From: Chrysochromulina tobinii
Lineage: Eukaryota; Haptophyta; Prymnesiales; Chrysochromulinaceae
DNA: 14,341 nt
Reading direction: 5' to 3'
Assembly (NCBI GenBank): GCA_001275005.1
Contig: JWZX01002151.1
Coordinates: 1-14,341 of the forward strand
This document shows, piece by piece, positions 6,341 through 13,081 of this stretch (positions are counted from its first letter, which is position 1; every line of letters begins with the position of its first letter). A program made the position numbers and the translations under genes. The notes beneath the pieces were generated by a model. That model saw only the letters and a list, made by a program, of their open reading frames with translations. It was not told the DNA's origin and searched no databases.

Positions 6341-9300
6341 TGACGCCACCCATCGCCGCAGATATCTCACCGCCACACCCCTCTTCACCGCTTCAGCACT
6401 CGCCATCACCATCGCCTCCGCCATCCCGCCGCCACCCTCACTGCCTCCGCCATCGCCCTCCTCACCGCTCTCCCCACCGCCGCTCCCGCCTCCTTCAAAC
6501 TTCGGTGGCGGGGCATCGCCGCCGCCGCCTCCTTCGCCTCTGCCATCGCTGCCCTCACTTTCCTCGCCCCTCCTGTCGCCGCCGCCTTCGCCTCCGCCGC
6601 CGCCTTTGCCGCCTCCGTCGCCCCCCCCCCTTCCCCCCCGCCGCCATCGCCCCCACCTCGCCTCCTCCCAACGGAGCCCCCCTCCCCCCTCCCCCCTGCC
6701 GCCCTCGTCGCTGCCGCCGCCGCCGCCTTCGCTGCCGCCGCCCTCGCCACCGCCCTCGCCACCGCCCTTGCCGCCGGCGAGGAGCGTCGTCGACTTCGCC
6801 CTCCGGCTTGCCGGCGACGTCTCCTCCTTCACTCCGAGCGTGCGGACCGAGATGCAGAGCGCGATCGCAGCCCGGGCGGGCGTCAACCCATCGGCGGTGT
6901 TGTTGACGGTCACGTCGGGCAGCGTCATCGTCGGCGTGCGCATCCTCACGCCCACGGCGAATGCGACCTCGGTGCAGTCGGCGGTGGCCAGCGCAACGAG
7001 CAGCCCGAGCAGCGCGACCGCCATGCTCGCGAGTGTCACCGGCGTCTCGATCGCCGTGCTCGCGGTCGTGACGCCGCCCATCATCGCGAACGTCGCACCT
7101 CCGCCGCCGCATTCCTCGCCCTCGCCCTCGCCGCCCCCGCAACGGCCGCCGGGCGCGTTAAACAGCGCCGGTAGCGGCGCCATCACCATCCTCGCAATCG
7201 CCGTTCCCTCGGCGATTATTGTGCCGCTGTGCTGCCTGGCGATGGTCTGCTGGTGGTCGAGGCGCAGACAAGTCAAGCTGCGGCGCAAAGATGTCAACCA
7301 TGGGCTCCGCAATGTGCCCGCGAGCACGGTCTCCGCAGACGACCCCAATCAACAGGAGTCAACTGCGTGCAGCGTCGTGGTGGGCACGGCCTCCATCCCC
7401 AGCGGCGGCGGCGGCGGCGGCGGTGGCGGTGACGGCGTGGACATCGAGTTGAGCGGTCGCTTCGACGGTTCTTCCAGTGCCAAGGTCCGCATGACGCGGG
7501 CGCAGGAGCTCCTCAAGGCATGGGAGCTCGACGCGAGCGAGATCAAGATCCTCGAGAAGCTCGGCGAGGGCGGGCAAGCGGTCGTGGTGCGCGGCTGGTG
7601 GCTCGGGATGGAGGTCGCCATCAAGCAGCCGCGGCCGCTCAAGGGGAGCCGCGGCAAGCCGATCTCGCCGGATGCCCTCGGCCCAACGTCCCCGCACGAT
7701 TCGTTCAACCAGGCACTCCGGCGAGAGGTGCGCGCGCTGTCGCGCGTGCGCCATCCGAATGTCATCAAGCTGCACGGCGCATGCTTCGGACCGGCACCGA
7801 TGGTCCTGATGAGCTACGCACCGAGCGGCACGCTGCAGGACGCGCTCGACAACCACCAGTTCCAGACGCCCTTGGCCATGGTGCAGCTGCTCGCGGGCAT
7901 CGCGCGCGGCATGGAGGCGGTGCACGCGCACAAGATCATTCACCTCGACCTGAAGCCGGAGAATGTGCTCATCGGGCCGCTCGACGTGCCGTGGATCACC
8001 GACTTTGGGCTCTCCACCTCCGCCAACATGACCTCCATGTCGCAGTCGACCGTGGGCGGGCGTGGCACGCTGCCCTTCAAGGCGCCCGAGCTCTTCGTCC
8101 ATCCGCCGCACGTGGGGCCCGAAGCTGACGTCTACGCCTTTTCCATCCTTGCGTGGATCGTCGTCTGTGGCGAGCAGCCGTACGCGAAGATGCTGGCGGC
8201 TGCGACATCGTTGCCTCAGGCGGTGGTCCAGGGCGTGCGGCCGACGCTGGCCAACCCAAACGAGGAGTGGCAGGACAAGACCAACGGAGCGATGGTGCAG
8301 CTGATTGAGGGCTGCTGGCACGCTGAGTATACGCAACGGCCAACCTTTGGCAGCGACAGCGCTCCCCTCGACGGAAGCCGCGAGGAGGGCGGAGAGGGCA
8401 GCAAGGGAGCGGGGAGCGGCGTCGGCGTCGTCGCGAGGCTCGAGAAGATGGAGTACTCACTCTCCAAAGGCTACGACATGGAGGCGTCGCAGCTGGCGCT
8501 GGTGACGCGGCTGATCTCGACCGAATCCGAGGCGGAGACACTGGGCGTCGCCCTCGTGCAGATTGGCGTGGCACAGGATGATGCGACGACGACGGAGGCG
8601 GAGAAGTCAGACCTGGCGGAGGAGAAGACAGCCTTGGAGACGTCGCAGGGCCTGCTGCGCCAGCATGCTTTTTTGGTGCTCTCGCAGATGCCCGGCGGTA
8701 GCGGTGGCGAGCTCGCGAGCGCGCTGAGTGCGATGCTGCAGCAGCAGTCGGACTTGTTCCGACAGGCGATGCAAGAGCTCAGTGAGCTCAAGGTGGAGAC
8801 CGAGTCCAATAAGCGTAGCCTCATCCGTCTTGCCGAGGGCGAGCTAGACTGCCCCCGCCTCTTCGTGCTCCTGCCGATGGAGGCATCGAGTTCGAAGCTC
8901 ATGCAGCTCGTCAAGAGGGAGTTTCTGAAGGACAAGTACCGCCTCGTCTTCCTCGACCCGGTGACCGGCTGCGCGGTGCGCTGTGGCCCTCAGGGCGACG
9001 GCTACAAGCTGGAAATGCCCAAGAAGTGGCTGATCGAGAACCGCAAGATCATCTCGGCCGGCCTTCGGATCGTCAAGATGACCGCCGCAGCAGGCTGCGT
9101 TGCGGGGCTGCCGCTGGGGTCGGTTAAGGGACTGCCGTCTCAGGCGGTGTCAAAGGCGGAGGTCGAGGCGGTCAAGATGTTTGAGAGGGTGTATTTGGAA
9201 AGCATTTTGATCGGCGAGAGCGCCCTCGGAGACGATGCAAGCAGCACGTCGTCCTCGGCCTCGCCGTCCACGACCAAGGCCGTCAAGGCGGCGACGGGCC

Positions 9301-9563
9301 GGGCGTACAAGCAGCTACGTAAGATGCTCAAGGACCAGTGCAAGGACGAGTATCTCGTGCACTGCGAGATGACCAAGGAGAAAGCGCGCGACGGCTCGAT
9401 CGAGTTCGTGAGCGTCGGCAGCAAGGAACGTTTCCTTCACTTTGGCCAGCAGTGCCTGATCTGGAACGACGAAACGCTGAAGCAAAAGGCGGCGGCAAAG
9501 GCGGCAGTGCTCAGCCGCGTTGCTGACCAAAGTGAAGGTCGCGACACAAACATATTTTGGTGA
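6315..9563 (+). CDS. Receptor-like TKL protein kinase with Pro-rich ectodomain (5' end unresolved)
   Basis: The frame is open from 6315 (after TGA 6312-6314) to TGA 9561-9563. No ATG occurs until deep in the ectodomain, so the start must come from an upstream exon, or from the ATG at 6340 in another frame. In order: Ser-Pro-Pro tract to about 6780; SEA-like alpha/beta domain 6784-7083 (ARSVVDFALRL...GSVIVGVRI); second Pro stretch 7090-7155; TM helix about 7180-7255 with basic stop-transfer WWSRRRQVKLRRK; poly-Gly juxtamembrane; kinase 7543-8349 with Gly-loop LGEGGQAV, VAIK Lys (7623), HLDLKPEN (7941), DFG (8001) and APE (8082); Leu/Glu-rich helical linker 8430-8840; C-terminal domain 8850-9520. 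Known: TKL kinases phosphorylate Ser/Thr. Inference: a plasma-membrane sensor with a cytosolic kinase. All catalytic residues are present, but HRD is HLD. Confidence 0.85.
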   Translation, partial: VSLSLSASHDATHRRRYLTATPLFTASALAITIASAIPPPPSLPPPSPSSPLSPPPLPPPSNFGGGASPPPPPSPLPSLPSLSSPLLSPPPSPPPPPLPPPSPPPLPPRRHRPHLASSQRSPPPPSPLPPSSLPPPPPSLPPPSPPPSPPPLPPARSVVDFALRLAGDVSSFTPSVRTEMQSAIAARAGVNPSAVLLTVTSGSVIVGVRILTPTANATSVQSAVASATSSPSSATAMLASVTGVSIAVLAVVTPPIIANVAPPPPHSSPSPSPPPQRPPGALNSAGSGAITILAIAVPSAIIVPLCCLAMVCWWSRRRQVKLRRKDVNHGLRNVPASTVSADDPNQQESTACSVVVGTASIPSGGGGGGGGGDGVDIELSGRFDGSSSAKVRMTRAQELLKAWELDASEIKILEKLGEGGQAVVVRGWWLGMEVAIKQPRPLKGSRGKPISPDALGPTSPHDSFNQALRREVRALSRVRHPNVIKLHGACFGPAPMVLMSYAPSGTLQDALDNHQFQTPLAMVQLLAGIARGMEAVHAHKIIHLDLKPENVLIGPLDVPWITDFGLSTSANMTSMSQSTVGGRGTLPFKAPELFVHPPHVGPEADVYAFSILAWIVVCGEQPYAKMLAAATSLPQAVVQGVRPTLANPNEEWQDKTNGAMVQLIEGCWHAEYTQRPTFGSDSAPLDGSREEGGEGSKGAGSGVGVVARLEKMEYSLSKGYDMEASQLALVTRLISTESEAETLGVALVQIGVAQDDATTTEAEKSDLAEEKTALETSQGLLRQHAFLVLSQMPGGSGGELASALSAMLQQQSDLFRQAMQELSELKVETESNKRSLIRLAEGELDCPRLFVLLPMEASSSKLMQLVKREFLKDKYRLVFLDPVTGCAVRCGPQGDGYKLEMPKKWLIENRKIISAGLRIVKMTAAAGCVAGLPLGSVKGLPSQAVSKAEVEAVKMFERVYLESILIGESALGDDASSTSSSASPSTTKAVKAATGRAYKQLRKMLKDQCKDEYLVHCEMTKEKARDGSIEFVSVGSKERFLHFGQQCLIWNDETLKQKAAAKAAVLSRVADQSEGRDTNIFW
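7399..7434 (+). repeat. GGC/GGT triplet run coding poly-Gly
   Basis: The run encodes about nine glycines between the TM segment and the kinase domain, likely a flexible, length-variable juxtamembrane linker. Confidence 0.9.
8850..9520 (+). other. C-terminal domain of the kinase (CPRLFVLLP...GYKLEMPKKW)
   Basis: Begins CPRLFVLLP and continues KYRLVFLDPVTG, then GYKLEMPKKW and IISAGLRIVKMTAAAGCVAGLP. It ends with a helical segment and IEFVSVGSKERFLHFG. This order resembles, from memory, an unnamed C-terminal module of fungal and animal large regulatory proteins ('PRLF-x-LP ... RLYFLC ... HEGYDL-x-xP-x-x-F ... Y-x-x-x-L-x-x-L'). The resemblance is moderate. A profile search is needed before naming it. 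Confidence 0.5.
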
Positions 9564-9588
9564 TAAGAGTAGTATTTCCCCAAGATTG

Positions 9589-9606
9589 GTGCAGTTTTTT
9601 CTGCAC
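9589..9606. other. Perfect hairpin GTGCAG-T6-CTGCAC, 3' of the kinase
   Basis: Six-base-pair stem with a six-T loop, 26 nt past the kinase stop and so in its probable 3' UTR. It could be an RNA-stability or 3'-end element, or chance. It is short for a firm claim. Confidence 0.5.
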
Positions 9607-9714
9607 GCACATCCTGTAGTTGAGGGCGAGCGTGTTTTGACTCTTATCTGTGCTCTGCTGTGCCTCGATCTATAGTACCAGTTCGGAGTAGCGACTACGT
9701 GCCACGATAGATCT

Positions 9715-9752
9715 GTGCATGAAACTTCAAAAGTTCCCATCGCCCTATGGGA
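9715..9752. repeat. Hairpin intron-like repeat, copy E
   Basis: GTGCATGAAAC followed by the 22-nt string (9725-9746) identical to copy C, then a shortened right arm ATGGGA. The copy stops there and lacks the pyrimidine tract and CAG end. It shows that the element is dispersed beyond the 5.4-6.2 kb cluster. Confidence 0.75.
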
Positions 9753-10060
9753 CGCCCTGCTTTTGATGTTCTATACTTTGAGTTGGAGACTTCTCGTTCC
9801 CGACTCCCCGCCCAGTGGCCCAATGTCTACGTCTTTGATGACACCGTCTGCTTCTGGCCAAAGACCATCGCCGGCTTAGCTCCTGGCACAGTCTTGACTT
9901 GCGCCCGTCCCTCCCTCCGGCACTTCCGCCCTCGCCGCCCTCGCCGCCGCCGCCACCCTCACCACCCCCGCCCTCGCCCTCAACCACGCGAAGTTTTTGA
10001 GCTTCCGGGAGGCAATCCGCTGCCCAACGGAGATAACGGAGCATTTAATTAAGATACATT

Positions 10061-10113
10061 TCAGATACATCAGCAGGATACACTCAGGTTACATGTATCC
10101 TTCAGGTATCTGA
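10061..10113. repeat. Nested inverted repeats of GATACA words
   Basis: Outer arms TCAGATAC (10061-10068) and GTATCTGA (10106-10113). Inner arms AGGATACA (10075-10082) and TGTATCCT (10094-10101) with an 11-nt loop. Additional AGATACAT at 10052-10059. The stretch is AT-rich compared with its surroundings and lies about 145-200 bp upstream of the oxidoreductase ATG, so a regulatory role or a small mobile-element relic are both possible. Confidence 0.65.
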
Positions 10114-10257
10114 TAGGAAACCCACCCCAAAACGATAGCCCCCCCCTTTCTCCACCGTGGTGTGAACGCTTGTGTGAACGTGCTCCACTTATCAGAAAGC
10201 GTGTAAACATGTACGGGTACTGTATGTGTAACGAACTTTAGTCGAGATCGACCCACG

Positions 10258-11076
10258 ATGACCTCCCTTCTCCTCGTCGCTGCGCTGCCTCTGAGCCTGC
10301 ACCTACACAGCGTACCGCCGCGTCTGTCGCACACATCTCGCATCAGCACAATTCGCTGCGGCTGGGGTCCCGACCCGATTTGGACGCCGAACGATTTGGT
10401 GAGCATCAAGGACGCCGCTAAAGGACTGAAGGCGATCACCATCATGCCGCCCAAGGACACAGCAAGCGGCTACACTATTCCAGGCCAGTATCTTCAGCTC
10501 CGTGAGCCAGGCGCCGAGAAGGCGGGCATCTTTGCCATCGCGTCAGCTCCTGGTGCTGACGGTGCGTTCGAGTTCCTGATCAAAGAACAGCCGCCGTCGA
10601 ATTGGTCGCCTGGAACCGGCTGGCTCACCAGCGGCAGCGCAGGCCTCAAACTCGAGATGTCGCAGGTCATGGGGTCGGGCTTCAAGATCGCGCCGGTTCT
10701 CGACCAGGTGGACTCAGTGCTCCTGTTCGCAGCCGGCTCGGGCATCTCGCCTATCCGATCGACCATCGAGTCGGGCATGCTCGCGGGCAAGGAGGTGAGG
10801 CTGTACTATGGCGCGCGCACGCTCGACATGATGGCGTACCAAGACAAGTTCGCCGCGTGGGAGAAGCTCGGCGTGAGCGTCACGCCCGTCATTTCCAAGC
10901 CGGAGGGCACGAGTTGGAAGGGGGCGACCGGCTACGTGCAGGAGATTGCAAAGGAGATCGGTGTCCCCAAAAGGAGCGCGATCCTGGTGTGCGGCATGAA
11001 GGGCATGTTTGAGGGCGTCAAGGCGTTGGCGAAGGAGGCTGGACTGGCGGACGAGATGGTGATGGCCAACTTTTGA
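10258..11076 (+). CDS. Plastid-type FAD/NAD(P)-binding oxidoreductase (pKIWI502 / At1g15140-like)
   Basis: Complete 272-residue intronless frame. Residues 1-16 are a hydrophobic signal-like segment (MTSLLLVAALPLSLHL), and 17-37 are Ser/Arg/Thr-rich, fitting a bipartite presequence into a secondary plastid. No Phe marks the expected cleavage site. From residue 40 the protein follows the ferredoxin-NADP reductase fold: beta-barrel with GQYLQLREPG (76-85) and FAIASAPG (92-99, flavin-side), SQVMGSGF (135-142), nucleotide-binding FAAGSGISPIRS (157-168), YYGAR (183-187), GYVQE (225-229), and CGMKGM (245-250) near the C-terminus, ending NF. The motif order agrees closely with the plant chloroplast pKIWI502-type family, whose reaction is not known to me. 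Start chosen: first ATG, giving the presequence. Likely an active NAD(P)H-dependent flavoenzyme; electron acceptor unknown. Confidence 0.85.
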   Translation: MTSLLLVAALPLSLHLHSVPPRLSHTSRISTIRCGWGPDPIWTPNDLVSIKDAAKGLKAITIMPPKDTASGYTIPGQYLQLREPGAEKAGIFAIASAPGADGAFEFLIKEQPPSNWSPGTGWLTSGSAGLKLEMSQVMGSGFKIAPVLDQVDSVLLFAAGSGISPIRSTIESGMLAGKEVRLYYGARTLDMMAYQDKFAAWEKLGVSVTPVISKPEGTSWKGATGYVQEIAKEIGVPKRSAILVCGMKGMFEGVKALAKEAGLADEMVMANF

Positions 11077-11407
11077 GTGCGAGCAGTGTGTCGGCCACTC
11101 GAGACGAGGCCCGCGGCGAGCACGCTCAAAGTCGGGTCGCGTCGCGCCCGCGGCGGTGGGCGGCGGCGTGTCGGCCTACGCAACGCGTGTGTCTGGTCGG
11201 CCTTACTTAGGAGAGAGTGAGCTAGCGCTTGAAACCTAAAAAACGCCGGCGCCTAAATGCTAAATCCTGAAAACGCAAGCGCCCCGCCGGCGCGTCATGA
11301 CCGCGGCTCGATGCGGAGAGCCAGAGCGCGCTAAACCCTAATCTCGATTTTACCGCGGCGTGCAGAGCTGCCTAAGAGCCGCCCGCGCTAGCCGCTAGCG
11401 CTCGGTA
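11077..11407. other. Convergent intergenic region
   Basis: The 3' ends of the oxidoreductase (plus) and the membrane protein (minus) face each other here. No gene is supported. Contents: GC-rich start, an A-rich stretch around 11230-11275, a telomere-like CTAAACCCTAA (11331-11341), and a 17-bp palindrome beside the minus-strand stop. Confidence 0.7.
11385..11401. other. Perfect palindrome GCGCTAGC-C-GCTAGCGC
   Basis: Eight-base arms with a one-base centre, ending 6 bp from the stop codon (11408-11410) of the minus-strand gene. The right arm's GCTAGCGCT recurs at 11221-11229, so the pair brackets most of the intergenic DNA. It could mark a 3' end or an excision site; function unknown. Confidence 0.6.
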
Positions 11408-13044
11408 CTATTCCTTCCGCCAAGCATCGAATAACTGCCGCCAAGTTCTGGGTCCATCTTCCGGAGGCTGCTTCGGTTGCTGGCTCACTCGTCCATCATG
11501 CGCCTTCGAGGTCGGCAAGACGTGGTGAGCACTTGTATGCTGCGTCTCGCGAGGAGGAAGAGCGTCGTGGTGAGCACTTGCATGCTGCGCCTCGCGAGGA
11601 GGTGGAGCGTCGTGGTGAGCACTTGCATGCAGCGCCTCGCGAGGAGGAGGAGCGTCGTGGTGAGCACTTGCATGCAGCGCCTCGAGGTCGATCCGGTGGT
11701 CGGTCCGCCGCTCCTGCGTCCGGCCGTGCGTGCCAGATGGCTGCACATCCGAATGAAATGAACAGTGCACAGCCGAGCGTCGCGGGCCGTCGCGGAGGCT
11801 ACGGGCGCCGTGCTGAGCACTTGCGTGCACAGCCGAGCGTGGCGGGCCGTTTGGCGCGCGCGTGCTGCCCACTTGTACGGCGCCGGTGGGGGGCGTGCTG
11901 GCCACATGTACGGTGTGCGGGTTGGCAAGGAAGGATTCGGCGAGGCGCCGTGGTGAGCACTTGCATGCTGGGTTGGCAAGGAAGGATTCGGAGAGGATCT
12001 TACGCGCCGCCTCCATGTTTCCGTTGAGCCACTGCTCCTTGGCGCTCACCACGGCGCTTTGGAGCGAGGGTGCCTCGTGTTCACGTTCACACGGCTCCGT
12101 GGCGCTCACCATGGCGCTTTGGAGCCAGGGTGCCTCGTGGCCCTCTGTGTGAAGGGATGAGTGAGGTGTGAAGGGATGAGGTGTGAAGGGCGCCTCGGCA
12201 TCCTTCACACCCTTCACAACTTTCAAAAGGGCCACAGCTGGGGTCGGCACGAGGTGTGAAGAGATGACTTCGCTCGGCGGTTGAGCTGCTGACACTGGTC
12301 GTAGTGGTGGCTCCTCGTGCGATGCCGACTGGCGCCGTGGTGAGCACTTGCGTGCTGGTAGTGGTGGCTCCTCGTGCGATGCCGGCTGGCGCCGTGGTGA
12401 GCACTTGCATGCTGGTAGTGGAATGGATGGCTTCGCATTGGCTTGATCCGCCGTCGGAACGAAGGGCGAGCGGCTCGACGACCCTTCGTGCACGAGTGGG
12501 CTGTGAATGAGTGGGCTGTGAATGAGTGGACTGTGAGGCGGCGTCGCCTCCTCCACGACCGATCCCGGCATGAACAAAGGTGTGAACAAAGCTGCTCGTG
12601 CCGGCGAGGGCGTAGTTGCTCGTGCCGGCGCTGCCACCCGAGCTGCGGGCAATCGTGATCGCCGATGGCGGTGCTTACCGTGCTTGCCGTGCTTGCCGCT
12701 CCCGGGGATCACATCGCGGACAAAGGGTGACGAGCGCGTCCTCTCTGCCAGAATCTCGTCCCCTGAGATACACGCCGAGATACACGCCGGGTGCGTCCCT
12801 GGGGGCATGGCGTCGGTCGGAGGCTCGCTCTGGTGGCGGCGGTGGCGACGATGGTGCGGATGATGCGGCACTTCAAGTGCTGCGATGTCTTGTGAGCGCT
12901 GGGTTGAGCGCGCCACTGATTGCCACTGATGGTCAACGATTGTCCCTGATTGGGGAGCGCGCCATGGTGAACGCTCCAGAGAGCTGCGGGGGGGGCTTGA
13001 GCGCAGTGGAGTTTGTCGTCGTCGCTGGTGCCGTTGCTGGTGCC

Positions 13045-13081
<37 letters not shown>

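Larger units (their letters stand above)
9564..10257. other. Intergenic region between kinase and oxidoreductase
   Basis: No gene is supported. It holds the T-loop hairpin (9589), intron-like repeat copy E (9715-9752), a 101-codon frame from ATG 9747 that I do not trust, a Pro-coding tract (about 9905-9990, reading PPSPPSPPPPPSPPPPSPS in one frame before a TGA), nested inverted repeats (10061-10113), and a C-run (10139-10146) before the oxidoreductase. The promoter of the oxidoreductase must lie here. I see no TATA box at a convincing distance. Confidence 0.6.

Noticed and set aside
9747-10052. 101-codon frame starting MGRPAFDVLYFELE
   Set aside because: The start lies inside intron-like repeat copy E, the end is Arg/Pro low complexity, and there is no domain. 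Possibly a relic exon, but not supportable as a gene.
11331-11341. CTAAACCCTAA as an interstitial telomere
   Set aside because: Barely one and a half units; chance is enough to explain it.
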